Part shown: one piece after another, positions 7,516 through 17,095 of the stretch | How positions within the stretch are numbered: position 1 is the first letter of the stretch | Layout: each line of letters begins with the position of its first letter | Origin: an uncultured Chlorobiaceae bacterium | Lineage (GTDB): Bacteria > Bacteroidota > Chlorobiia > Chlorobiales > Chlorobiaceae | Direction of reading: 5' to 3' | Assembly: GCA_903871235.1 (NCBI GenBank) | Contig: CAIQGA010000151.1 | Coordinates: 1-43,558, forward strand | DNA: 43,558 bases | Notes under the pieces: generated by a model | The model's input: only the letters and a program-made list of their open reading frames with translations | Told to the model about the DNA's origin: nothing | The model's database searches: none | Made by a program: the position numbers and the translations under genes

Positions 7516-8079
7516 ATGATTCTTGTTGTCGATAATTATGATTCGTTCACCTATAACCTGGTGCAGTATATCGGAGAGTCCGGGGTGAGGGTTGAGGTTT
7601 ACCGCAACGACGAGCTTTCCGTTGAGGAGATCGTCGCACTCGCTCCGGAAAAGATTGTTATTTCTCCGGGCCCCGGAACTCCAACTGATGCCGGTGTCTC
7701 AATGGCGCTGATCCATGCCGTACAGGGTAAAATTCCTCTTCTCGGGGTTTGTTTGGGGCATCAGTCGATTGGTGCGGCATTGGGTGGTCGTGTGGTGCGT
7801 GCGGCCACAATCATGCATGGCAAGACTTCGCAGGTTTACCATGATAGCGAGGGTATTTTCAGGGGAGTTGACAATCCGTTTGTTGCAACAAGGTATCATT
7901 CACTCATCGTGGAACGTCAGACGCTTCCGGTGGCTCTCACTATCCGCGCCTGGACTCAGGATGGGGTCATCATGGGGATGGATTCGAAGCAGCTTGGCCT
8001 TTATGGTGTCCAGTTTCATCCGGAATCCATCATGACCAGTGAGGGTAAAAAAATCATCCGCAATTTTCTTGAACTGTAG
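7516..8079 (+). CDS. trpG: Anthranilate/aminodeoxychorismate synthase glutamine amidotransferase subunit
   Basis: This 187-residue class I glutamine amidotransferase supplies ammonia from glutamine to chorismate for anthranilate (tryptophan) or 4-amino-4-deoxychorismate (folate) synthesis. It starts with the family hallmark [17 protein letters not shown]. The catalytic triad is Cys79 in GVCLGHQS and His168/Glu170 in QFHPESI, and the oxyanion region PGPGTP is at 51-56. Length and ends are those of stand-alone TrpG/PabA. No chorismate-binding partner gene (trpE or pabB) is in the window, so whether it serves tryptophan, folate or both cannot be decided. It follows the GlmU-like gene at 19 bases, suggesting cotranscription. 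Confidence 0.93.
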   Translation: MILVVDNYDSFTYNLVQYIGESGVRVEVYRNDELSVEEIVALAPEKIVISPGPGTPTDAGVSMALIHAVQGKIPLLGVCLGHQSIGAALGGRVVRAATIMHGKTSQVYHDSEGIFRGVDNPFVATRYHSLIVERQTLPVALTIRAWTQDGVIMGMDSKQLGLYGVQFHPESIMTSEGKKIIRNFLEL

Positions 8080-8105
8080 TATCTGACTGAGAGGATCGGG
8101 AGGCT

Positions 8106-8840
8106 ATGGATATTTATCGCTGTTCTTCACGAAGAGATAAGGAGAGTGCAACGGGCGTCGTGCAGCGTGCCGATTCGGGCCGGAAAAGTGATTTTATGGC
8201 TGATGGATGGCGGGTTTTCAAAATCATGGCGGAGTTTGTCAGCGGTTTTGAGATGATGGCGGACGGCGCGCCAGCAGTTGCTCTTTTTGGTTCTACAAGG
8301 GTGCAGGCCAAGAGCCCTGAATATGATATAGCTGAGAAGCTTGCTCACCTGCTTGCTGCTGAAGGCTTTTCAGTGATTACGGGAGGCGGGCCTGGAGTTA
8401 TGGCGGCAGCGAACAAGGGTGCCCAAAGTGCCGGAGGGGCATCCATAGGCTTCAATATAAAGCTTCCAAACCAGCAGCAGCCCAACAAATATATTGATCA
8501 AGACAAACTGCTCAGTTTTGACTATTTCTTTGTGCGTAAGGTGATGTTCATGAAATATGCCCAGGCATTTATTGCTTTGCCGGGTGGTTTTGGTACGCTT
8601 GATGAGGTTATGGAAGCTGTTACGTTGATACAAACGGGAAAAAGTGAGCGTTTTCCTGTCATATTGGTTGGAAAAAGTTATTGGGGTGGATTTTATCATT
8701 GGATTGAAGAGACGATGTGCCGGGAGAAGGGTTATATTTGCGCCGACGATCTTGAATTTATTTATCTGGAAGATAGTCCGGAAAAGGTTGTTGAAATTAT
8801 CAAAAGATTTTATCCTGACGGTTATTCCCTGAATTTTTAA
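8106..8840 (+). CDS. LOG-family (TIGR00730-type) nucleoside-5'-monophosphate phosphoribohydrolase-like protein
   Basis: This 244-residue Rossmann-fold protein of the LOG family was formerly annotated as lysine decarboxylase. Members hydrolyse nucleoside 5'-monophosphates or cytokinin ribotides to the base and ribose 5-phosphate. The diagnostic motifs are GGGPGVMAAANKGA (93-106) and PGGFGTLDEVMEAVT (159-173), with an Arg at 144 in the expected catalytic stretch FFVRKVMFM. The first 50 residues are an unusual extension relative to short LOG proteins. Methionines at 31, 41, 50 and 51 are alternative starts, but GAGAGGA about ten bases before ATG 8106 favours the long form. It is 26 bases after trpG. 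Substrate is not determinable here. Confidence 0.85.
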   Translation: MDIYRCSSRRDKESATGVVQRADSGRKSDFMADGWRVFKIMAEFVSGFEMMADGAPAVALFGSTRVQAKSPEYDIAEKLAHLLAAEGFSVITGGGPGVMAAANKGAQSAGGASIGFNIKLPNQQQPNKYIDQDKLLSFDYFFVRKVMFMKYAQAFIALPGGFGTLDEVMEAVTLIQTGKSERFPVILVGKSYWGGFYHWIEETMCREKGYICADDLEFIYLEDSPEKVVEIIKRFYPDGYSLNF

Positions 8841-8989
8841 GAGGGATATGGCCTCTTGCCATGATTCACCCCAGCCATTTCAGAAGTGCGCTGGTTTCAG
8901 CAACACTTAGTTTTGCATCGGTGTTTCCAGAGTCAAGGGAGCCCGAAAACCCTGAATGTCATTCCTGTTAATTTAAAACGTGTGTTATT

Positions 8990-9319
8990 GTGATATTTCC
9001 TTGTGAAAAAGCTGTATGGTACTACCTTCCTCAAATCAGGGCCGATCTTGCCATTGAACTTGTGAAAACCGGCATAACTCAGTCGCAGGCGGCAAAGAAG
9101 CTTGGTGTTACGCCCGCTGCCGTTTCGCAGTATATTCATAAAAAAAGGGGCATGCAATCAGTGAAGAGCAGAAGCTACCGCCAGGAGATTGAGCTGGCGG
9201 TTAAAAAAATCTGTGAAGAGGCATCGGCCGATGAGTTGCATCATCTTGTCTGCAACTGCTGTCACCTGTTGCAGAAGGAGGAAGGGCAGGAGAAGACGTG
9301 CGGCAAACAAAATTTGTGA
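8990..9319 (+). CDS. Cys-containing HTH regulator of the COG2522 type
   Basis: This 109-residue regulator has an XRE/sigma-like helix-turn-helix, ITQSQAAKKLGVTPAAVSQY (29-48), after an N-terminal segment MIFPCEKAVWYYLPQIRADLA. The family, best known from archaea, carries a Cys in the N-terminal P-C-E motif and a C-terminal cluster. Here these are Cys5 and a CNCC group followed by KEEGQEKTC at the end, so metal or iron-sulfur binding is plausible (inference). The start is GTG 8990, chosen because it gives the family N-terminus exactly; no Shine-Dalgarno sequence is evident. It is convergent with bshC, with six bases between the stops, and could be a redox-sensing regulator in thiol metabolism. 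Confidence 0.82.
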   Translation: MIFPCEKAVWYYLPQIRADLAIELVKTGITQSQAAKKLGVTPAAVSQYIHKKRGMQSVKSRSYRQEIELAVKKICEEASADELHHLVCNCCHLLQKEEGQEKTCGKQNL

Positions 9320-9325
9320 CCTCTT

Positions 9326-11017
9326 CTACAATTCGACAATGATGTGCGCTTCAGTTGCGTGTCCGGTCAGCAGATTTTTCAGAGTGCCGATCAGCTCCAT
9401 GCCGTATTTGTTGAGATAATAAAAAATGTTGATAAGCCGTTCCTGGGGCAACCCTTCCGGAAAAAGCGCGGTTTCAGCTTTCAGAATCTGCTCAAGAAGC
9501 TCTTCATGTTTGCGTCGGCTCGCCTTCCATGTTTTCTGTTCAATGGTTTCAATAATTTTTGTCGATTGCACTGTTGATGCGGCCAGTAGCGGTTCAAGAG
9601 TGGTGTCTATCTTGGCAAGCACTGGCCCAAGGGAGGCAAAAGTCCGTTGAATCTCTCTCTTGGCCTCTTCAAACAGCGCCTCCAGTTGAGGGTTTTCAGC
9701 GATGCCGATTGCATTTTTTTTCAGTTGTTGCAGGTTACTGAATACGGCATGGTAAATTTGTTTGCGTGAAACTCCCGGTTTTCCCGTTACCTGGAGCAGT
9801 TTGTCCATGATGCGGCTTATTTTTGGTTCAACAAGTGTAAAGCTCCCTCTGGGAATGATAAATGGCATCGTCAGGCCAAAGTGCTCGTAGTTTTTCCGGT
9901 ACTGTGCAAGGTAGCTGATTTCTCCTGGCCCTGCAATGCAGGCAAAGGTCGGCAAAACAAAGTCCTGGATAATTGGCCGGAGGACGACGTTTGGGCTGAA
10001 CTGTTCAGGGTGCTCCTGACAGAGTTCAAGGAGTTGATGTTTGGAAAAGCCCCGTTTTTCGGGCAGAATGGAGAAAGAGTCCGCCGTCGGGTGTTCAATT
10101 TTCTGCCGCTGGCCAAGGTGGTTGATATGAAAGAGATTGACTGTTCTCGGTTTTGTTTGTGCCGTGTAGCCAAGTTGTTCGAGGCGTGAACTTTGTGCAA
10201 TCACATTATAGGAGGATGCCGGTGAAGTTGATAGCTCCTGAACAAAGATTTTTGCTGACAGTTTCTTGAATTCGGGATCCTGGCTTGAGAGCAGAATCAG
10301 TGGCTGATGGCGGAAGAGCTGCATCATGGTACCCGCAAAGCTTATCTCGAAGGTGCTTCCTGGATAATAGCACTCCCTGAGAATTTTCGAGACGCTCTCT
10401 TTGTGGATGGAATCGGGCAGGAGCCGGAGAAACTCCTCGACCGTCCCGAGAATATCTTCGCCGAAGCAACTGTTGGCAACCATCTGATCCGGCACGCGTC
10501 GGTAAGGTTCCTGCCGGAAATGAGCAACCTGGTTGTCAGAAAAAATCGCCGTGTGGGCCGATTCCTCATAGTCATGGTCTTCACCTTCAAGCCAGAAGAT
10601 TGGCACAAAATCGTATTCAGGAAAGAGTGCTTTTTGCCGTTCTGCAAAAATAATTGCGGTCAGAGCTTTATAGATGGTGTAGATTGGGCCGGTAAAGAGG
10701 CCGAGCTGTTGACCGGTAACGATGGCCATACATCGAGGGGAACGGAGTTTTTCAATCTCCTTGAGGTGAAGTTCTGTGGCCCCGTAGCGGGTGTTTTGCC
10801 TGGAGAGGAGTCGCACAAGGGTTTCACGGTCAAACGTCCTTGAACCGAGCAGTCCGAGCTGGCGGTAGTAATCCGCCTCTCTCTGGTAATCGAGGTGGAA
10901 GCACTCAGAGACCAGTTCCGAGCGTGCGGAGCCATCTGAGGTATAGTCGCGGAAAAGTTGTGAAAATCCTTTTTTTGGTGTCAGGATCTGTTGGTATTCA
11001 AGCAGAAAGGTGTTCAC
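9326..11017 (-). CDS. bshC: Bacillithiol biosynthesis cysteine-adding enzyme BshC
   Basis: This protein of about 563 residues belongs to the BshC family. It adds cysteine to glucosaminyl-malate in the last step of bacillithiol synthesis; green sulfur bacteria are known to make the N-methylated form. The hallmark segment [17 protein letters not shown] lies at about 101-117, followed by [29 protein letters not shown] in order, and the C-terminus has the family's coiled-coil region. The longest frame begins at TTG 11047 inside surE. GTG 11017 is preferred because it lies four bases after the surE stop and gives the natural N-terminus [12 protein letters not shown]. Only a weak ribosome-binding site is visible, so translation is probably coupled to surE. 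Confidence 0.92.
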   Translation of the reverse strand: MNTFLLEYQQILTPKKGFSQLFRDYTSDGSARSELVSECFHLDYQREADYYRQLGLLGSRTFDRETLVRLLSRQNTRYGATELHLKEIEKLRSPRCMAIVTGQQLGLFTGPIYTIYKALTAIIFAERQKALFPEYDFVPIFWLEGEDHDYEESAHTAIFSDNQVAHFRQEPYRRVPDQMVANSCFGEDILGTVEEFLRLLPDSIHKESVSKILRECYYPGSTFEISFAGTMMQLFRHQPLILLSSQDPEFKKLSAKIFVQELSTSPASSYNVIAQSSRLEQLGYTAQTKPRTVNLFHINHLGQRQKIEHPTADSFSILPEKRGFSKHQLLELCQEHPEQFSPNVVLRPIIQDFVLPTFACIAGPGEISYLAQYRKNYEHFGLTMPFIIPRGSFTLVEPKISRIMDKLLQVTGKPGVSRKQIYHAVFSNLQQLKKNAIGIAENPQLEALFEEAKREIQRTFASLGPVLAKIDTTLEPLLAASTVQSTKIIETIEQKTWKASRRKHEELLEQILKAETALFPEGLPQERLINIFYYLNKYGMELIGTLKNLLTGHATEAHIIVEL

Positions 11018-11021
11018 GGTT

Positions 11022-11825
11022 TTATTTTTGCAGGTTCCATTGTTCAAGGGCGCCGATAAGCGCGTGGTGGGTCAAATCACAGGAGAGCGGTGTAACGGTT
11101 ACATAGTTGTGCCTTATGGCAAATTCATCTTTGTGCAGGGTCTCATCAAGCAGTCGCAGTGTACCATTGAGCCAGTAATAAGGGTTCCCAAACATATCGT
11201 TTCGTTCAATGGCCGCCTCTTCCCAGCGTGAACCTCCCTGCTGGGTAATCATAATACCGGCAATCTGCGATTCCGCTACATTCGGAATATTGACCGAGAG
11301 AATGGTATCCGGCGGCAACCCTTCAAGAAGCACTTTTTTTGCCAGTTTGCGTGCAAATTTTGCCGCGTAGGTAAAGTCGGCATGTTCGTAGGTTGTCAGT
11401 GAAAATGCAAGCGAGGTGATGCCCTGGATGGCTCCCTCAAGAGCCGCCCCAACGGTGCCTGAATAGAGGGTGTTCATCGCTGTGTTACTGCCGTAGTTGA
11501 TGCCTGAGACAATCAAATCCGGTTTTGATGTCAGAATATGGCTCAGGGCAACCTTGATGCAGTCTACAGGGGTTCCGGAAACGGTATATCCAAAGAAACG
11601 ACCGTTTTTCAGGAATTTCTTTATTCGCAGCGGAACGCCGAGAGTCATGGCATGACTCATTCCGCTGTGGGGTTCGGCTGGCGCAACAACCGTAACCCGG
11701 CCGATTTTTTTCATCGCCGCCGCAAGCACATGAATACCCTCGCCTTCAATGCCGTCATCGTTACAGACCAGTATGTGAGGTTTCTCTGGCGTTTCGACGT
11801 TTTCTGGTTCGTTTGTCATGAGCAT
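11022..11825 (-). CDS. surE: 5'/3'-nucleotidase SurE
   Basis: This 267-residue metal-dependent nucleotidase of the SurE family dephosphorylates nucleoside 5'- or 3'-monophosphates. The N-terminal metal site is seen in [14 protein letters not shown] (Asp23, Asp24), then [16 protein letters not shown] with the conserved Ser54, and [10 protein letters not shown] with the conserved Asn. An N-terminal tail of about 15 residues precedes the fold. Two near starts exist (ATG 11825 and ATG 11819), neither with a clear Shine-Dalgarno sequence. Its stop lies four bases before the preferred start of bshC, forming an apparent two-gene operon. No direct link between nucleotidase activity and bacillithiol is known to me. 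Confidence 0.95.
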   Translation of the reverse strand: MLMTNEPENVETPEKPHILVCNDDGIEGEGIHVLAAAMKKIGRVTVVAPAEPHSGMSHAMTLGVPLRIKKFLKNGRFFGYTVSGTPVDCIKVALSHILTSKPDLIVSGINYGSNTAMNTLYSGTVGAALEGAIQGITSLAFSLTTYEHADFTYAAKFARKLAKKVLLEGLPPDTILSVNIPNVAESQIAGIMITQQGGSRWEEAAIERNDMFGNPYYWLNGTLRLLDETLHKDEFAIRHNYVTVTPLSCDLTHHALIGALEQWNLQK

Positions 11826-11890
11826 TTTTTTTTGTCTGATATGTGGTCATAGGCGCTTTCGGGTGCCTTGAAAATACAAAAAAGTTTTGC

Positions 11891-14635
11891 TCAAAAGTTA
11901 TGGCCGATACTGAAATAAATGATTGTATCTGAAAATTTTAACGATGTCGGTCCTATATCGGTTTCCTTAGGAATCGTGAATGCTTTTGAAACGGTAACTC
12001 TTGTCGGGCCGAGAGGGGTTTCCCATATCATGCTGGTTCCAATGCCGTGAATAATACGTGTCGAAGAGATGTCGTCAAGCTCTTTCCAGACATTCCCGAC
12101 ATTGTAGTGCAGGAGCAGTGACGTCGGAAAAAGAATTGCATAGGAGGGCTTGTAGCTTACCTGTATTCCGGCAGCAACCATATTGTCGCAGGGAAGCTCA
12201 TTTTCTTTTAACCCTATGAAGCGCTGACTCCAGGACGTTCCCGGTCCCCCAAGAAAAAATTTTTCAGACAGAGGCAAATTGTTACTGCTCAGACCAAAGA
12301 GTCCCGAAAGCTGCAACACGGTTTTGCTCCCAAGCCGGATATTTTCTTCGTGGTTACCTGATACCTGCCAGAACATATCGCGATTATCAAATATTACCGG
12401 GGTCATCGAATATCTGATGTTTGTAACTGTCCCTGATGTAGGAATCAGAGGGTTATCTCTTGAATCAAGGGTAAACTGTGTACCAACGGAGACCATATTG
12501 GTTTTTGCTGTCGGCAGTGCGTTGTCCGCGCCATTTTCAGCATAGGATTCTGAATTTTGCAGGGTCATATCGGCAACAAGTTTCCCGTTTTTTCGGATTC
12601 TTATGCCAAAGGCCGGGCTGAAACCGTATTTCTGTATTCCGTAATTTCGCACATTACCTTCAGCATTGCGGTTTTCAAAAGAGTGCTGGTCATAAAAGAG
12701 TCGTGAAGACATCGTCAGGTGCGATGGTCCGATGCGCGGCATATTGAACTCAAGGTTCAGCATGTTGCTTTTTCGTCCTGTTTTCAGCCAGCCACCGATT
12801 GAGTTTGTTGTTCCCCGGAGGTTTTCGTTTCTGACATCAAGAAGAAACTGTGCATTGTTTGTTTCATCATAACGCAATCCGAGCCGGAGCACAGACGAGT
12901 TTTTTTCTTCAAGCGAAAATTTGAGCAGCGAACTGCCGGCAGGGGTTGATGATACAGGAGATTCTTCGGAAATGGAGACGCGGCTGAAGACTCCTGTTTC
13001 ATAAAGATTATTGACTGACTCTTCAGCATGGAGGATGTTGAACGAGCGCGTGGTATCGATTTTTATTTCTCGCTCTACAGGGGTTATTCCCGTGATTTTT
13101 TTGTCCTGGTGTATTTCGATGCCGTCTGGTTTTCCTGAAGAGAGTTTTACCTGAAGCGTGCTGCCTGCCATTGAACTGCTTTCTATGGTGACAAGGCTGT
13201 ATCCCTTTTTTCGGTATTTTTTGATCAGTGCTTCTAGAGCTTTTGTGCCAGCAGCATTGGTAGAGAGTGTTTTTATGACCGGCCTGAAACAGGACTCAAT
13301 CTCTTCTTGTGAAAGGGTGTCGGGTGGCCCCCCTGTAACAGATATGTTTTGTATTCCCGGCAGCGGTTCAAGGTGGAATATGACGGTTTTGCGTTTGCTG
13401 TTCACTTCTGCGTAGACACTGGTGAAGAGATCGGTTTCGAGCAGTTCCTGAAGGGTTCGGGCAAGGTCGGTTCCATTGCGGACAAGAGCTGAAACAACAA
13501 GGTAGTGTTCCCGAAATTCTGGACGTTCCTGGGCAAAGAGAATTGTTTTTGCATAGTTTTTTATAGCGATGCCGCTCCTCTGGCTTTTTTCTTCTATACT
13601 GCGTTTTATGGTTCCGGCAAGAAGCTTTCCTTTTGTATATCCTGCATCCACAAGAGCCTGTATATCTGAAAAATCGGTCGCTTTATGTTCACTGAGGTCA
13701 GGAGTGATGACGATATCAGCCTTTGCCAACTGCGCAGGATACTGCAGTTTTGTCAGGATGGTCATGGCTTGATCGGCCGCTTTCCAGGGAAGATCAAGTT
13801 CTCCGCCGGTTGCGTACATGCTGCCATGAGTATCGATGGCAATTTTATAGCGTGCATTAATGGTTTCAAGTTCATCAACAGGAAGGTTTGCGACGAGTCC
13901 ACCGTCAACCAGTTGATAGCTATCACGCTTGATCGGTTCAAAGAGAATCGGGACAGTGCTGCTTGCCCGCATTGTTTCTGACAGGGAGCCGGAGGTGAGC
14001 GTGATACGTTTTCCTGAGACAAGGTCAGTCGATACCGCCCTGAAATTGACGGGGAGTGTTGAGAAGTCGCCAGAGCTTTTGTACAGACTGTTTAAAGCCA
14101 GAATGTCAAGAGTTCCGGTTAATTCCTGGGCAGAATTCAGCGATTTTGGAATCAGAAGCTTCAGTTTATCGAAACGGATTGCAATGGACGCACGGTCGCG
14201 GATTTTTTGCTGCTCAAGAAAGATGTTTGAACGGGAGTAATCGTCATGGATCGAAATCATGGATTGCCAGGGCAGGCTCCGGGCTATCTCTTCAAGCTCC
14301 TGTGGGCTGTATCCGCAACTGTAGAGCCCTCCGATAATTGCACCCATGCTTGTGCCTGCTATAAAGTCAATGGGTACACCCTCTTCATCCAGGGCTTTAA
14401 GCACACCTATCTGCGAAAGAGCGTTGGCACCACCGCCCGAGAGGGCAAGACCGACGCTTTTTCTTGCTGGCCTCATGGCATGGTGAAGAGCATAGCGGCG
14501 CATGGGCAGTTGAAGCGTGTCGGGATAGACAAAGGTAATGGCTGGCGCGCCCGAGGCACGGGCAGGTACGGTCACTCCCGGCAGGAGGGCGACAAGAAGT
14601 GCTGTTATGTAAAAAATTATTCTGACGTTCAGCAA
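11891..14635 (-). CDS. Patatin-like phospholipase with POTRA-like region and outer-membrane beta-barrel
   Basis: This protein of about 914 residues resembles PlpD-type secreted or surface phospholipases. After a signal peptide (hydrophobic IIFYITALLVALLPG, then ARASGA) comes a patatin domain with oxyanion loop LSGGGANALS, nucleophile Ser96 in GTSMG and Asp244 in DGG. A POTRA-like linker follows (about 370-520), then a C-terminal Omp85-type barrel ending in Phe. The longest frame starts at TTG-type codons overlapping accD. The start chosen is TTG 14635, because AGGAG lies eight bases before it and it puts the signal peptide at residue 1; ATG 14749 would add 38 hydrophilic residues before the signal. 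It is divergent from accD. Expected location is the outer membrane, with the lipase domain on the periplasmic or exported side. Confidence 0.9.
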   Translation of the reverse strand: MLNVRIIFYITALLVALLPGVTVPARASGAPAITFVYPDTLQLPMRRYALHHAMRPARKSVGLALSGGGANALSQIGVLKALDEEGVPIDFIAGTSMGAIIGGLYSCGYSPQELEEIARSLPWQSMISIHDDYSRSNIFLEQQKIRDRASIAIRFDKLKLLIPKSLNSAQELTGTLDILALNSLYKSSGDFSTLPVNFRAVSTDLVSGKRITLTSGSLSETMRASSTVPILFEPIKRDSYQLVDGGLVANLPVDELETINARYKIAIDTHGSMYATGGELDLPWKAADQAMTILTKLQYPAQLAKADIVITPDLSEHKATDFSDIQALVDAGYTKGKLLAGTIKRSIEEKSQRSGIAIKNYAKTILFAQERPEFREHYLVVSALVRNGTDLARTLQELLETDLFTSVYAEVNSKRKTVIFHLEPLPGIQNISVTGGPPDTLSQEEIESCFRPVIKTLSTNAAGTKALEALIKKYRKKGYSLVTIESSSMAGSTLQVKLSSGKPDGIEIHQDKKITGITPVEREIKIDTTRSFNILHAEESVNNLYETGVFSRVSISEESPVSSTPAGSSLLKFSLEEKNSSVLRLGLRYDETNNAQFLLDVRNENLRGTTNSIGGWLKTGRKSNMLNLEFNMPRIGPSHLTMSSRLFYDQHSFENRNAEGNVRNYGIQKYGFSPAFGIRIRKNGKLVADMTLQNSESYAENGADNALPTAKTNMVSVGTQFTLDSRDNPLIPTSGTVTNIRYSMTPVIFDNRDMFWQVSGNHEENIRLGSKTVLQLSGLFGLSSNNLPLSEKFFLGGPGTSWSQRFIGLKENELPCDNMVAAGIQVSYKPSYAILFPTSLLLHYNVGNVWKELDDISSTRIIHGIGTSMIWETPLGPTRVTVSKAFTIPKETDIGPTSLKFSDTIIYFSIGHNF

Positions 14636-14730
14636 TGGTGGTGCTCCTGGTTCATAATTCGGTGACAAGTGCTCTTTCTTCAGGCCGCTTTTGAGAATCT
14701 CATGTGGAGTTCCTATCTTGAGCTTTAATG

Positions 14731-14736
14731 TATAAT
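14731..14736 (+). promoter_or_regulatory. -10 element upstream of accD
   Basis: A perfect TATAAT (14731-14736) preceded by TG lies 21 bases before ATG 14757. No strong -35 is seen at 17 bases. The position in the divergent gap with the patatin gene supports a promoter for accD. Confidence 0.45.
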
Positions 14737-14756
14737 CTTTACACCTCATTTTGAAA

Positions 14757-15596
14757 ATGGCATGGTTTAAACGGGTAAAACCCTCAATACGTCCGACCGA
14801 CAAGCGTGATATGCCGGAAGGGCTTTGGTGGAAATGTGAAAAGTGTGGAGCGACGCTTCATAAAAAACAGTTTGAAGATCATTTTTTTACTTGTGCTGAG
14901 TGCAGTCATCATTTCAGAATATCCCCCTATAAGTATTTTTCAATTCTTTTCGACGGCGACAAGTACTCCGAGTTTGATGATACTTTGCGTTCAGCCGACC
15001 CTCTCGGTTTTACTGATACGAAAAAATATCCTGACCGGGTGCACGATACTATTGAAAAGAGCGGAAAAACCGAAGCATGCCGCAATGCTTATGGAGAGTG
15101 TGGATGCAGCCCTCTTGTTGTTTCCGCGATGGATTTTGGCTTTATCGGTGGCTCAATGGGCTCGGTTGTTGGTGAAAAAATAGCGCGTGCCGTCGACAAG
15201 TCACTTGAGCTCAATGCTCCTCTTCTTGTTATTTCACAGTCGGGCGGAGCAAGAATGATGGAGGGCGCCTTCAGTTTGATGCAGATGGCCAAAACCGCCG
15301 CACGACTGACCCGGCTGAGCGATAAAAAGCTCCCCTTTATCTCCCTGATGACCGACCCGACCATGGGCGGCATCAGTGCATCATTCGCCATGCTTGGCGA
15401 CATCAATATCAGCGAGCCAAAAGCCCTTATCGGATTTGCAGGCCCCAGGGTAATCCGCGATACCATCAAAAGGGATCTGCCTGAAGGGTTCCAGCGTGCC
15501 GAATTTTTGCTTGAACATGGTTTTCTTGATCGTATCATTCATCGCCGCGATCTGAAAAATGAACTGGTCACCCTGCTTGCCATGTTGAAGGTTTAA
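14757..15596 (+). CDS. accD: Acetyl-CoA carboxylase carboxyltransferase subunit beta
   Basis: This 279-residue AccD transfers the carboxyl group from biotin to acetyl-CoA together with AccA, making malonyl-CoA for fatty acids. The N-terminal zinc ribbon uses Cys27, Cys30, Cys46 and Cys49 (CEKC and CAEC). The crotonase-fold core contains [22 protein letters not shown] and [17 protein letters not shown]. The start is ATG 14757 ([10 protein letters not shown]), the usual N-terminus in this phylum; a TTG two codons upstream is unlikely. The stop overlaps the convergent thyX stop by four bases (15593-15596). No accA is nearby. Confidence 0.97.
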   Translation: MAWFKRVKPSIRPTDKRDMPEGLWWKCEKCGATLHKKQFEDHFFTCAECSHHFRISPYKYFSILFDGDKYSEFDDTLRSADPLGFTDTKKYPDRVHDTIEKSGKTEACRNAYGECGCSPLVVSAMDFGFIGGSMGSVVGEKIARAVDKSLELNAPLLVISQSGGARMMEGAFSLMQMAKTAARLTRLSDKKLPFISLMTDPTMGGISASFAMLGDINISEPKALIGFAGPRVIRDTIKRDLPEGFQRAEFLLEHGFLDRIIHRRDLKNELVTLLAMLKV

Positions 15597-16243
15597 CTCC
15601 AGGCAAGCGCAGAGGCCGTAACAGGAAATTGTGCCATGAAAATTTTTTTGATTTCAAGGGCGATTTCCTGATGTTCCTGCTGTGTGCTTTTGTCGGTTCG
15701 AACCTCCAGATAGTGGATCCAGCTTCTCACAGAGCCCTTCATGTAGAGTTTTGTCTGGGTACCCATTGGCAAAAGCACTCTCGCGCACTCCTTGGCAATG
15801 CCCCTTTCAAGCGCCTTGTTGTACTCTTCAAGCGTCAGGCGGGCAATGCGTTCCTGTGCCTCATCAAACCACTCTTTTGTCTCGTTGTCCAGGTCGTTCA
15901 GCGAGTTTTGCCGGTTTTTGCTGTCCTGCCGTCTCGGCATGTATCGCTCAATCTCCTGCGCTTTTGCGTATCGCTGTGAGAACTCCTGGAACTGAAAACT
16001 TTTATGGCGAAGAATTTGAGGCGAAATGGCTCTTGAGGTCACAATTTCAACAGTCATATCCACCATCTCAAAGACGCTCCAGTGCTTGTGCCGAATACAG
16101 TAGGCGAGCAGCTTTTTATAATCCGGGCTTTCCTGATGAGGGCTGGATACTCGTGCGCAGTAAGCGATAAGCCCTTCAGGGGAGAGTAGTTGATTTTCGA
16201 CCTCGATGAGCGGAGAGGTGACCGAGATAAGGCGTACCTGCAT
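15593..16243 (-). CDS. thyX: Flavin-dependent thymidylate synthase ThyX
   Basis: This 216-residue ThyX makes dTMP from dUMP using FAD, NADPH and methylene-tetrahydrofolate. The ThyX signature is R79-H80-K81 followed by [11 protein letters not shown] (82-92). The canonical motif is RHR-x7-S, so the third Arg is replaced by Lys, while Ser89 and the flanking Glu and Arg are kept. Later conserved parts are [16 protein letters not shown] and [13 protein letters not shown]. The start is ATG 16243 ([11 protein letters not shown]); a frame 28 residues longer exists but lacks family support. It is antiparallel to accD, with stops overlapping by four bases, and divergent from clpP. Confidence 0.94.
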   Translation of the reverse strand: MQVRLISVTSPLIEVENQLLSPEGLIAYCARVSSPHQESPDYKKLLAYCIRHKHWSVFEMVDMTVEIVTSRAISPQILRHKSFQFQEFSQRYAKAQEIERYMPRRQDSKNRQNSLNDLDNETKEWFDEAQERIARLTLEEYNKALERGIAKECARVLLPMGTQTKLYMKGSVRSWIHYLEVRTDKSTQQEHQEIALEIKKIFMAQFPVTASALAWS

Positions 16244-16400
16244 GTTCCACAATGTTTTTGTTGTATCGGAACCTAATATAGAAAAACGGATAAACTTTTC
16301 CCCTCCTTCCATTTTGGCGGAAAGCATCCTTTTTTGCTAATTGGAGGCAGAATTCTTTATTTTGACAGGCGACTTACCAAATTCAAACGACAGGGCAGTT

Positions 16401-17078
16401 ATGGCAAATATTAATTTCGGTTTTGAGCACCACGCCAAAAAGATGTATTCAGGGGCTATAGAGCAGGGGATCACCAACACTCTTGTACCTATGGTTATAG
16501 AAACTTCGGGGCGCGGCGAGCGGGCCTTCGATATTTTTTCACGGCTTCTGCGTGAACGCATTATTTTTCTCGGCAATGGAATTGACGAGCATGTGGCAGG
16601 GCTTATCATGGCCCAGCTCATTTTTCTTGAATCAGAGGATCCTGAGCGCGATATCTACATCTATATCAACTCTCCGGGTGGCAGTGTTTCGGCAGGTCTC
16701 GGGATATACGACACCATGCAGTATATCCGTCCAGAAGTTTCGACCGTCTGTGTCGGTATGGCCGCAAGTATGGGCGCATTTCTTCTTGCCAGCGGCGCAA
16801 AAGGCAAACGGGCATCACTTCCCCATTCAAGAATCATGATTCATCAGCCCTCCGGTGGCGCACACGGGCAGGAGACTGATATTGTTATCCAGGCCCGTGA
16901 GATAGAGAAGATCCGCATGCTGCTCGATGAACTGCTTGCCAGCCATACCGGCAAGGATATCCGTCAGATACGCGAAGATTCAGAGCGGGATCGCTGGATG
17001 AATGCTACGGAGGCGCTTGAGTACGGCATTATTGATGCCATTTTCCAGAAACGTCCCATGCCAGAAAAGAAGGACTAA
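16401..17078 (+). CDS. clpP: ATP-dependent Clp protease proteolytic subunit
   Basis: This 225-residue serine protease forms the tetradecameric chamber that degrades proteins fed by ClpX or ClpA/C. The catalytic triad is Ser123 in [11 protein letters not shown], His148 in [10 protein letters not shown] and Asp197 in EDSERDRW. The oxyanion loop SPGGSVSAG and the C-terminal [12 protein letters not shown] are standard. The start is ATG 16401 ([11 protein letters not shown]). A TTG at 16341 would extend it by 20 residues, but family length and an AGGG upstream favour 16401. It is 17 bases upstream of valS, which suggests cotranscription. Confidence 0.96.
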   Translation: MANINFGFEHHAKKMYSGAIEQGITNTLVPMVIETSGRGERAFDIFSRLLRERIIFLGNGIDEHVAGLIMAQLIFLESEDPERDIYIYINSPGGSVSAGLGIYDTMQYIRPEVSTVCVGMAASMGAFLLASGAKGKRASLPHSRIMIHQPSGGAHGQETDIVIQAREIEKIRMLLDELLASHTGKDIRQIREDSERDRWMNATEALEYGIIDAIFQKRPMPEKKD

Positions 17079-17095
17079 CCCCGACCGATGTTATC

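Noticed and set aside
10307-10843. Plus-strand frame of 178 codons inside bshC
   Set aside because: Antisense shadow of bshC with no recognisable domain.
16244-16327. N-terminal extension of thyX (28 residues)
   Set aside because: ThyX proteins begin near MxVxLI; ATG 16243 gives the normal length and the extension runs into the clpP promoter area.
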